A stretch of DNA of 64,000 nt from assembly GCA_039704465.1 (NCBI GenBank), contig JASFAU010000011.1, positions 1,196,734-1,260,733 of the forward strand, read 5' to 3'. The DNA comes from Plasmodiophora brassicae. Lineage: Eukaryota > Endomyxa > Phytomyxea > Plasmodiophorida > Plasmodiophoridae. The notes under the pieces are model-generated. The model was not told where the DNA came from and ran no database searches. It worked only from the letters and a program-made list of their open reading frames with translations. Of this stretch, positions 54,301-64,000 are shown piece after piece. Within the stretch, counting starts at the first letter, position 1. Each line of letters opens with the position of its first letter. Both the position numbers and the translations under genes were made by a program.

Positions 54301-55867
54301 CCAGGCCTCCTGCGGGCAATACGATATCGTGCCGTTGACAGACACGCCTCCCGATGTGATCGGCATCTGTCCCAGCATTGTTGCGATCAGACTGCTTTTG
54401 CCACAGCCAACGTCGCCGACAACGGCAAGGATTTCACCCGGGCCAACACGAACTGTCATGCCGGACAGGGTGTCCGACCGGGCACCTTCCCAGCGAGACG
54501 ACGTTGAGTGGAGTTCGATGCATCCAGTAGGGCACGCCTGATCACGCTGATCGACCAGCTCTGGACGCGCGAGAAACTCATCCATGATCAGGAGCGCATT
54601 ACGCGATTTCGACAACGCTTTGACAGTCATCGGCAAGAGCAGGAGCGGGTATCGAAGCGTATTGAAGACCGACACCAGTGTGAATGCCAGGACGGGATCC
54701 AGTCGCGCCCCAGTGAGTTGAAGAACGAGCAAGCATGACAACGTTGTCAGAACAGGTGCCCCGAAAACGAACGCGAAATTAATGGCGCGAGCCAACATCT
54801 GGAACGAAGCGGCTCGTGCTTCGCGAGTTCGAACCGTTTCAAAACGCTCAAGGATGGCCTTTTCCCACACGTAAAACTTTACCAGCTTGATGGCAGTCAG
54901 AATTTCCGTCATCAAACGAAGCCTTTCGCTGGCGGCAGTGACGAACAAGACGGATGCCCGACTGAGGAAGTGGCCCAGCAATAGCTGGACAGGCACCACG
55001 AACGCGACGATAACGACAGCAGGCGCAATCGCCGCACGTAACCCGGCCAGGTAGACAGCTAGACCGAGGACGAGCAAGACCTCTAGGCACCCTGACCATA
55101 GACTAAGGCAAATGAGAAAGGAAAAGTGTTTTCAATGAGAGCGAAGTTACAAATGGAAATGCGATACGGCATCGGCCACAGCCTCTACACTGGTGGCCAT
55201 GATCGCCACAACGTGTCCAACGTCAACACTGGCAGGAGGGAGTACGAGCGCTTTCCGGTATACGATGTCGATCAAACACGCCTTGACTCGTAATCCAACG
55301 CTGTACGTGCCGCCGTACAGTCTCTACAATGCACAGTCAGATCGGGATCAGAGAGCGGAAGCAGATATAGTAGAATTGAACCTGGATGGCGACAGCACTG
55401 ACGACCGTCGTGATGAGCAGAGATACAGCAATGGACATGCGCTGTTTGAGCATCAGCTGCTCGAGTAGGTAGAAAGCACCCGCCCAGGTGCAGATCGTCC
55501 ATACGACTTTCCACAGTCCCATCGCAAGGAGCTGGGAACCAAAGACCTTCCACAGGGCCTTCAACAATTCCTGATCCTGTTCGTAGGCCTTCCGAAATGT
55601 TGCTGTCGTATTCGCGGAGCGATCGCGCGTCCCAAGTTGAACGGGGACATTCTGTGCTCCTTGGCCAAGACACCGCCACAGGAGCCAGAACACCCATGCG
55701 AACAGCACATCGGAAACGACATTGCTCGGGGTAAGCTTGAAAGGTTTGGCGTGGTTCGCCTCAGCGGCTTCCGGCGCCAACCTTCCCGAGGATGCGTCGA
55801 CCGCATGGATGCTGTCAAGTGGCACATCGCCAGCTGACAGCCCCGATGACTCTGCCGGCAATGCCAT
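51376..55867 (-). CDS. ABC transporter, ABCC (MRP-like) full transporter
   Basis: Start at 55867 (MALPAESSGLSAGD). The first membrane domain begins NVVSDVLFAWVFWLLWRCLG and continues through introns near 55300 and 55130 into the large exon 52924-55077. NBD1: Walker A GDVGCGKSS, signature LSGGQRQRVSMARA, Walker B IVVLDDPLSALD (Asp after the motif instead of Glu, typical of ABCC NBD1). Second membrane domain about 53390-52500. NBD2: an intron splits Walker A (KIGIVGRT, then GSGKSTLL); signature LSLGQRQLFCIARA, Walker B VVVLDEATASID, H-loop IAHRLN. The asymmetry of the two sites matches MRPs, which export glutathione conjugates, organic anions or drugs. No N-terminal TMD0 is evident. It ends ARRTEPAQDAM. 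Confidence 0.92.
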
Positions 55868-56451
55868 ACTAAACGTCAGCGGGTCGCCCGTTTACGCGGC
55901 CCACCCGGCCAGATCGGCTCACTGGACAGGTTTCAGATGGCCAGATCAGGAATGTGCGGTGTCCGCGTGGCTGCACACTGCATGACCCCACTACCGTGCG
56001 CCACTTTGGGCCCCTATCCCCCGGTAAGCAGGAAGACGCACAGCGTACCTGACAACAGGGAACAGATGGACGTACGTGGTGTGCTCGTAACTGGCAGTAT
56101 CTTCGGTTTACGTCAGTTCTCGGCCGTCGAAGTCGCCCTGCCAGTTGGATCCTGGACAGTCTCGCAGCGTCATCAACTGCCTCTGTACTTGATTGTATAT
56201 CGGCATTCCGTCGGCGTTCACAGAAACGGCGTGCGCGTTCCTGCATGGCTTCGTCGCGCAAAGCCGCGAGGTACAGCACCTTCAAGGACAACTGCGCCAG
56301 GAATGGCATCTTTTCGTCCATCGCTGATCGTTCCGATGCACAGTGCATATTCAGCAGACTTCGAGGACGAGAGCGTTCGACAGCTGACCTTCGGATAACG
56401 CCATAAATTCAGCCTGGACAGGACACGTCGGCCGCCGCCTGCCGACGCCTG

Positions 56452-57193
56452 TCAAGCATGAGTACCCGCAGGGCAGCAGTCGTCCTGCCTAGCTGGGCGG
56501 GGCGGGGCCAGCGTTGCGCCGACCTGCTCGAGGCGGCGCCCTGGCCGCCCGCCGATCGCATGATCAGAATCGCTTGAGAAATCGCTGTCCTCATCATCGC
56601 TCTCGCCAGAGCTGGTGCTCTCGGTCTCGGACTCGGACTCGACGTCAATGGTGAATCGTACGTGTAGGTGTCACAACGAGGTATTAATCCTTCAGCCCTT
56701 GGATCGATTTATTTTCTTAGCGAAGGGATCGTGGTGCCAAGCATGCCCTGTCTTTTCGAGATAACGGTTTGGTTTTGGTTTGGTTTTATTTGTTTTTCGC
56801 GCTTTTTTCCTTTCACGCAGGCGCCTCGGTCTCGAGTCCGAGGATCGAAGGATCAGCAGCAGAACGCCAACATCCCCCGGCCTGGCAGTGCCGGCCCGTC
56901 ACCTTTGTACTGGGTTCATCGCGCCTTGGACGATATCGGAACGGGACGTGATTCGCTCGGACTTGTCGACTGCACTCTTGTCGGACCTCTTTCGCCATAC
57001 CGCCTATGCCGGGGAGCCGACATACACTTGTTACGGGCCGTTCCTTTAAGAAAAATTTTCGAGATAACGGTGCATCTCCCCGACACGGCAGAGCTTCTCC
57101 CAGGCGACGCGACACCACCTCGTTAACATAATACGACGCTCTTACAACCTGGCCCTCCAAGCAGTCAACGAGAGAGATCGCGGCGCCGTCCAA
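56452..57193 (-). CDS. Hypothetical protein with acidic serine-rich C-terminus
   Basis: A possible gene with a first exon from ATG 57193 (MDGAAISLVDCLEGQ) and a last exon of about 200 bp ending at TGA 56454-56452. The last exon reads ESESETESTSSGESDDED then a Pro/Arg-rich end. The intervening reading is unclear, with T-rich sequence at 56757-56820. The acidic Ser/Glu run looks selected and not random, but no family is recognised and exon joins are guesses. Confidence 0.3.
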
Positions 57194-57429
57194 TGCTAGC
57201 CGAGTAACATTCGGTGACTACGAAGACGGCAGAGGTGGAGGGTTTTCGATTGCCATTGGAATACGTTACCATCGTGCAATATAACGTTACTGGCGGAGGA
57301 TGGCCTCCGACGTCAAGACGTCGCTATCTTGGTACATAGTTCCTGCAATTCCTGGAGGACCGTGAACCCGCGGGCGCGCCACGACACGTACCTCATACAG
57401 TAGGTGGATGGCAAGATGCCATCAAGTTT

Positions 57430-57640
57430 GGTGGGGCCTTGGCGGTGACGTCGTCGCAATCAGGGCCCCCCATTGTGGTGAGGCCTCGGCGGCGACGTCG
57501 TCGCAATCAGGGCCCCCATTGTGGTGAGGCCTCGGCGGCGACGTCGTCGCAATCAGGGCCCCCATTGTGGTGAGGCCTTGGCGACGACCTCGGCGACCTC
57601 GTCGCAATCAGGGCCCCCACTGCAATCAGGGCCCCCATTT
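57430..57640 (+). repeat. 46-bp minisatellite, about four units
   Basis: Units recur with a period of 46 bp (AGGCC at 57481, 57527, 57573). Each contains GCGACGTCGTCGCAATCAGG and ends GGCCCCCATT. The outer units are diverged or shortened. It lies about 80-290 bp upstream of the start of the giant gene. Confidence 0.85.
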
Positions 57641-57719
57641 TTGAGTTTGGCGACTGGCGAGGAACTGGACGCAGACACCTCCCTCGCTGTGCTCACTTTG
57701 GATTCTCGGTGTGGACGGA

Positions 57720-60700
57720 ATGCATGCCTTGCTGGGTAACGACGTGTTTCGATTCCGGCATGTTGTGCCCAGCGAACATCAGTCGCGTGACGTGATTAGC
57801 AGCGCTCTAGAGTGTCTGCATCGGTTCGTCTCGGTGCTTCGTCCAACCAATGTATCGAGCGAGTCTCTTGGCAAACTGGATGCCTTTTCTCCTGAGGAAA
57901 TCAACGAGGTGACGACTGCTCTGAATTTCGTGTCTAAGGACCCAAGAGCTGGTGGCCCGCTCTGGTACCCTTCCTACGGTTGTGTCATCGTTGCTGAAAC
58001 GTCTCCTATTGGCCTCGATTATCATCTGCATCTGATCGGGTTGGATCGCTGGGAATCTATTGTGTACCGGCGAAGGCACGAACCTGCACACACGTGTTCT
58101 CCTATGGGATACTTCGAATCGGATTTGGGAACATTTCCTGCTGTCAAATGGCAGAAACTTGAGCCGCTGGTCACCGGTCTTCTACAGCGGTCTGAGAAGA
58201 AGTCAACTGGCGATCGCCGCTCGGCGTCTAACCTTGGCAAAGGAAACCAGAAGACCCCAATGTTTGTCGACTGCGTTGCTCGGGAAGCGATATGCCGGAT
58301 CAAGGCAGGTTTACTTGATGTCGATGTCGACATCCCATACTTTGACAACCCGTTCGGCGGCACTACCGATGTCGGCATGCATACCGGTGGTCGGCCTCGT
58401 TCCACGTCGTGGGCACTGGCTATCTTCGCCCTGAAATCTCGGATGAATTCACCTATGCTCTGGGAGAAAGTTATTCTCAGCTTGAAGCTGTACCTTCTGG
58501 GGTCGTACTTGGAATCGTTGTCAGTCGACGACGTTGCTGTGTCAGCGCCCATTGTCGACGAATGCATGACCATGATCGATTCATTGGTTGTCGCTGTTCT
58601 GCAATACCTGGACGACTATTCAAGCCACATCTCGGATGGTGCGGACACAGCAATCTTCGCACGCGTTCGTTCGGCTCGCAATCAACTCGGCGACCTCGCT
58701 TTACGTTGGTGTCAGCGGGCCGTCGAATCTGCTAGGATTCTAGAACAAACTTGTGGCGAGGTTTCCTTCCTGGCTGTTGGTTTGAAAGAGCTCCTTGAAT
58801 CTCTGTCGTGTACTGCAGTGCCGCGAATTACCGACGGTTGCGAGGCTCGGGAACGCGCTCTGTCCAACATTGGCTGGATGCCGTCGGCGCTTACTCTGCA
58901 GTGGCAGTCGTTTCAGGAACTGAAATCTTGGATTCAGTCGCACGACCGTTTTCGAACTGGCGGCGATCGTGATGGCACCCTGTACGTTCTGTCTGTTGTC
59001 GATCGATTCATGTTCTCGCGCTGCGGATTCTCTCAAACACGTCCGTGTTCATCCGATGGTGAAACGCTGGCCGTCGTCGATGTTGTCGACCAGTACAGTG
59101 AGCTGGTTCGCAAATGGCTTGGCAAATTCGCTCGCGTTTCTCATCCAATGGCCGTCTTGATTCGGAGCCACGAGCTTATTATTACCTGGATTGCGTACTG
59201 CTGGGTACACCGCGAGAATGCTCTTCATCCCGTATACGGGTCCCTGGTTCGATCAACATCAACACCGCTGAATCCATCAGATTTGGACAATCTCGTTGTT
59301 GCCGATATCACCGGTCGTCGATGCGTTTCTGCCATTGTTCGGTATCTTAAATCGGTCAATCGAGAAGATCGCCCCCTGTTCCATCCAGGCCGACAGGAGG
59401 CAACGCTCTGGTTTGCGCAGGAGTTCGCGCGTAACGATCCTGATATGCTGCGACGGTGGCAGTTGGAAACGAGTGACGCGCAACGTCGGCAAGTGCGTTA
59501 CTGGAATGCGGTTCAGCAAAAGAAAGAGCGTGTTAAAGAACTTCGGAAAGTGGAGACGGAATTGGAGCGCGAACTCTCCGCAATGGAGGCTAGACCCGGA
59601 CTTTACCACGACGACCAGGATGTGTTCCGTAAGCGCAACGAACTTAAGACCGTCCGAAACAGAATCACTGCAGCACTCAAGGCGCCTTCTTTCGTCACCA
59701 ATCCGCTTCCTCAGGAATCCAGCTCTGCCTTGTGTGTGATCTTCTTCTTCATGATGCCAACGCCGTTGCGCGCGTTGGCCAAATTGTTGTTCGCCGCCCA
59801 AACCAAGTTGGTGCCGTCCAGTTTGATCGGTGACTTGCGTCAACGGCTTCCGGGAGGTACAACTGACTGGCGATCGTACTACAGCCAGCATGGTGGGAAC
59901 CACTGCGTCAGCGGTGATCTCGTACTTTGCCCGCAGGCCACCGGTTATCATGTCCCCAACCATTTCGGCCCGTCCAATGTCGACTGTCTGAGTTCCGTTG
60001 ACGCTTGTCGTCAATGCATGTGGTACCCTGACTTTGGAACAATGTTTAGTCCACCCGGGATGATCAACCCGTTCCGAGTGACCCAACACGCGACACGTGC
60101 CTGGTTTATCGAGCCGTTACACGATTCGGAAGACGCCCAGCGACTAAGCTGGGCCCTTGCATTTCCAGTTGACGCAACCGAGCCGAGTTCTCGAGGAAAC
60201 GAAGGGTATTCGAAGTTGAACGGGAGTAACCGTCCACCCTGGCTCAACGTGAAGTCGTTCCTTGCGTGCACAGGCCTTCGTTCATTCCCCTACCAGCAGG
60301 TTCGTAAAATTACCGGCGTCCTTCGCGATCGCACACTTCCCTTGGGACGTCCCTGCATTCAGACACTGCTCCGGATGGCAATGTTCCAGATGGGTCCCGT
60401 TGAGGATCGTCCCGTTGACGATATTTCGACGCTGTGGCACTCGGATCTACGTAATCCTGAATTTGTCGATGCCCTTGGCGAAGTACTGACGGCGTCTGCT
60501 ACACGGCTACGCCCGGCGATTCGCGATCATCGTGACTTTCCGATTCTGGCACTTTTGGCCGCCTTTGTATCGCAGCTGCCGCATAAGGAAGACCTGCGTC
60601 CTCAGTTCACCGACATCGCGAACGATTGGGCTGAACTGCTCGGGCAACGTCTGCAGTCTGGACGCATCACTCCTGAAGAGGCTGTTGTTCTGAAGTGCAA

Positions 60701-63700
60701 GCAGTGTCTCATGTTCGCGTATGGCATCTTGAGCGTTTCCGATCTGGGCACATTGTCGCACAGACAGGCTGCCTCGTTATGCACCCTGGTTGTTCGTCAT
60801 CACAATGCGTTCGTTTTCATTGATGATATTTCGGACAAGGGTTTAAAGCGCACTCTTTGCGATGCCCTTATTGGTGTCGAATACGTCATGACGCGCCGCA
60901 TCGACGCCATGTTGGAGCTGCTTGAAGACCGCGACCTAACGAATGCATTACGATGCATTATCGACAGCGTTCCAGAGACGCTGGCGGGATGGTCACGTTA
61001 CGATTCGACGCAATGCTATGAGATCCGCGTTTCTGTCGAGGGACGCTCCGACCATTACATGCTGAATGCTTTGGACGGGACCGTTCTCGTCAACGGGTCG
61101 CCACCTGGTCGTTTGCCACCCGACGTCACTGGGAACGCTTTGTATGGTCAACACTTTGGCAACAGGCAATTCGAGGTTTTCACGCACCCGAATGGGACCA
61201 GCTTCGAAACGACGCGTGCTCTTGACACGTCGTATTACTACAGATTCGAACTTCGGTCGGACCGCCTCGTCTTTTGCGAAATCAACATCTCAACGAAGCA
61301 GACTCTCGAATTGGTTGACCCGGATGTCATTCGACAATCATTTGGGGACCTTCCCGCTCGCCTACATCGGATGCACAGTCACTGGGTTCTGGTCGACGAT
61401 CAGCTGGACCATCCGGTTATGGTGTTTCGGGAGATCCCATTCGACGGCCGCTCTGTTGATTTTATCGTTTGCAATGGAGTGTGCCGTGCTGTGGAGCTCC
61501 AGGAGCGATGCCTGCCCTTACCCAAGCTGCTTGCCATATCGGAAGGCATGAAGAAATTTGTCCATGTTTCCCGAGACCCGCGCGATGGGTTGCTCCTTCA
61601 AATTCTCGAAGTATTTGCCAAATTCGAGGATCCGGCCTTCATTCACGTTCTGTCGACAGGCGCGGATGCGGACGTGCTCATCGATCTGCCGCGCTACAGG
61701 CTCTCGTTCAGCGTTATTAGGCAGCGGAAGGTCATTATCAGCAACGACTACGCCGGCCGGGTTGTGTCGTGGCAGCAACAGCTGCCAATGTTGCCACTGT
61801 TCCGAACGTATCTCCTGCTCGTTGATCCCGGATCGATGTCATCGTCATGCGATAATGGATTGTCGACAGCGACCTTGTTGATCCCCGACGGCAAAGTCGT
61901 CGTCGACGAACGTGGCGACGTTGGCATCGAACGCGACGTTGTCAACAAACGCGACGTTGTCAACAAACGCGACGTTGTCAACAAACGCGACGTTGTCAAC
62001 AAACGCGACGATCGGTGCGCTGCCAAACTGAGCGCGACGACGATGGAGTGGAACGCCCTGCATCAAACGTTTCGGTGCTCTGCACCGGGCATGCTGGCGA
62101 CTCGTCTGCAGATGGCCGCCATCCTGGCTGCTGCGGGGACCATGGTGCCGGAACCCCTGCTGGGCATGACCGGCTCCGAGGCCGCCCTGCAACTCGTTCG
62201 CCAGTGCTGGGTCAATCGGCCCCTGTCCGACGTCGAGCGCGGCAGGCTCGCCAATGTCGCCGAGTTCAGTCATCGCGAGCCGACTCTGGCGATCGTATGC
62301 GACGACCTGCTCCGGTACACGACGTCGTTCGAGCTTATATACCGCGCCAATGGGCAATCAGCAGAGGCGAAACCAGGACCTGATGCGCAACGTGTTGCCG
62401 AAGCCGACCTCCTGAATGCATCGTTTGGCGAACTTCGATCCAGGATGCGTTCGCCCGTCCAGTCGAACCGTCTCCGCCAGTGGCTGCTGCCTGGCGAATC
62501 CATCCGGCCGGGGCGATTTGCTCAGTCGAATCCCGTCGTCGTACGATCGGATCGCGTACCACACACAGTCGAACGATTGCCACGCAGCCCAGTTGGTCGC
62601 GACGTCGTCAACCAGTTCGAGGCTGAGCTCCGTGCCCTGCTTGTTCACAGCGAACGCCACCCGTCCGATTCTGTACCCGAGTTCCCAATCGGTGCGCTTG
62701 ATTCGAAGAAACAGCCGTCGGCGGTGTTCAAAGAGATTCTCGCCGACCTCCAAGCGTCATGGGGCAAACACCATCAGCTTCCTCGCCCACAGCGGTCGTC
62801 CGAGGTCGGCATCATGGCCACCGTCAGGCGCATGGCGGCCGTTGTGGACACGCTGATCGACGTGCAGCATCGATTCCTGAAAACAGTCCTTACCGATAAC
62901 CGCGATCCTGTCTACGAATGGCTTCTGCTGTCGAATCGGGCGCCAGTCCTCTGTTTCACCGATCTGCTTCGAATCGCTCTACCCGCTCCAGAATGCACAG
63001 AGCTGATGCCATTCCTCAGCCCAGACGCCCGTGACGATTACCGGTCGGCGACGTTGACATTCCTAGAGCTGCTCGTCCTACGCGGCCGTCTTCGTCGCGT
63101 CGTCCAGTATGAAGGCAATGAAGCCATGCAGATCCGCGAATTGGAGACTTTTCGACAATGGGACACGTCGCAGCACGCCGGTTGGCTCGTGTTTGAAGTC
63201 GAGGGCGACATCCAGATCCGGCCCGAACAATACGCGATGGGTCGGCACCTGCTGGACAACCCTGGAGCGATCTCGCAGCTGAACATGGGTTTGGGCAAGA
63301 CACGGGTCATCCTGCCGATGCTGATCACGACGCTGTTTCACGAGGCGATCGCGTCCGCGTCAATGTGCTCGACGCGTTGTGGCGTGAGACCTTGGAATAC
63401 TACCGCCTGCATTTAACGGCCAGCGCGGTGGCCATTCGCATCGCCGAGTTACCCTTCAGGCGCGAAGTGATCGTCAACGACGACACCATCGCTTTATTGC
63501 AACAAGTACTGACTTGCTCGTCGTGCTTCGTCGTCGCTCCGCAACATCGTGCTTCGCTCGTCTTGAAGATCGCCGAGCTTCGTCTGATTGAGAAGACCCG
63601 GCAGCTGGCCGATCGCCTTCACCAGGCGGCGATCGGCCGTGTCACGTTTCGCGACATCTTTGACGAGAGTGATGCGCTGCTCCATTATCGATACGCTCTG

Positions 63701-64000
63701 GTGTATGCTGTCGGTAAACCGAAGGGACTGATAGACCGCGAGGAACGCACCGCGGCCGCATTCGTACTGCTTCGTGCCATCAACCGAGCCGACGCTGGCA
63801 CCGAGTTCGGCCGGCTGCTCGTCCACCCCGGGTTCTCTGTGCGATACCCAGCGGGATCGCTGGGCGACTTCTCGCCGGTGCACCTGGCCGCTAGGCAGGA
63901 TCGTCACAACGATCCGGATCGGCGATTTCTTCGGCAATACATTGCTGCTCAGTTGCTGGACGGGGCCAGCTCCGACGACGATCTCGACTGGTTGCACGCC
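57720..64000 (+). CDS. Very large DUF3638-type protein (3' end beyond window, one frame break)
   Basis: Start ATG 57720 (MHALLGNDVFRFRHVVPSE). An uninterrupted frame of about 1900 residues runs to 63416. Near its end come WLVFEVEGDIQIRPEQYAMG and QLNMGLGKTRVILPML (63276-63320), which match the DUF3638 core, a P-loop-like G-x-GKT sequence. The family continues in a different frame from about 63350 (VNVLDALWRETLEYYRLHL, VVAPQHRASLVLKIAELRL, FDESDALLHYRYALVYAVG) to the window edge, so one base is missing or extra, or a very short intron is present. Family proteins in fungi, oomycetes and plants exceed 2000 residues and are often labelled ubiquitinyl hydrolase without direct proof. The N-terminal 1500 residues are mostly helical. 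A coiled region lies near residue 600 (KKERVKELRKVETELERELS). Confidence 0.8.
61932..62003 (+). repeat. 18-bp in-frame repeat encoding RDVVNK, four units
   Basis: Four near-perfect copies of CGCGACGTTGTCAACAAA inside the giant protein, giving a hexapeptide repeat. It likely varies in copy number between isolates. Confidence 0.95.

Noticed and set aside
55937..56398. Plus-strand 153-residue frame upstream of the ABC transporter
   Set aside because: No domain, atypical composition, and an equally long frame exists on the other strand; neither could be supported.
57720..63416. Reading the end of the 1901-residue frame as the natural C-terminus
   Set aside because: Clear DUF3638 family sequence continues in another frame to the window edge.

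Overview
This window looks like nuclear DNA of a flagellated, unicellular or filamentous protist. Genes are densely packed on both strands. Coding exons are interrupted by many very short introns, mostly 53-70 bp, often starting GTACG and ending YAG. The gene content is eukaryotic: exportin, transportin, AP-2 alpha, IFT52, ADF/cofilin, cystinosin, a GRK-type kinase with an RGS-like region, a JmjC protein of the KDM8 type, a complex III subunit, an ABCC transporter and a DUF3638 giant protein. IFT52 implies a cilium or flagellum at some stage. A plasmodiophorid (Rhizaria) or another SAR-group protist would fit, but that is an inference from gene content, GC-rich coding sequence and intron size. 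No rRNA or tRNA gene was recognised.

Layout. 0-12.9 kb is ordinary housekeeping sequence: exportin-7-like (-), GRK-like kinase (+), AP-2 alpha (-), an LRR protein (-), KDM8/JMJD5-like (+) and QCR9 (-). From 13 to 17.3 kb the sequence becomes accessory. It holds a possible zinc-finger/PIP-box protein and a secreted F-box-like LRR gene in which every repeat is its own 69-72 bp exon, with introns that resemble one another. Next to that gene lie a 97-bp direct repeat and a perfect 79-bp inverted repeat (hairpin).

17.25-28.64 kb is the most unusual segment. An exact 24-bp inverted repeat flanks a long multi-exon gene. Its product joins a Cys-rich zinc-ribbon region, a transposase-like core and a WRN-type 3'-5' exonuclease. 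I read this as a candidate DNA transposon of a poorly described type. One of its exons is split by a complete, apparently young Ty3/Gypsy chromovirus-type retrotransposon on the minus strand, with identical 197-bp LTRs and a 5-bp ATATA target duplication. Reading across the target site, the host exon stays open, so the order of events is clear.

30.8-39 kb returns to housekeeping genes: a PQ-loop-like membrane protein (-), cystinosin (-), IFT52 (+), ADF/cofilin (-) and transportin-1 (+). 39-45.3 kb is a rearranged patch. It contains two broken copies of the subtilisin gene, a LINE endonuclease fragment, a 263-bp inverted duplication, a head-to-head pair of related ORFs and unrecognised genes. 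45.4-56 kb holds a membrane-anchored subtilisin-like protease (-), a multi-CBS protein (+), a C2-like protein (+) and an ABCC transporter (-). After minisatellite DNA, a very large DUF3638-type protein (+) runs off the right edge.

Genes were read through inferred introns, so exon edges are approximate unless a coordinate is given. The recognised genes serve nuclear transport (exportin-7, transportin), endocytosis and the lysosome (AP-2, cystinosin), signalling (GRK, CBS, C2) and the flagellum and actin (IFT52, ADF). They do not form one pathway.
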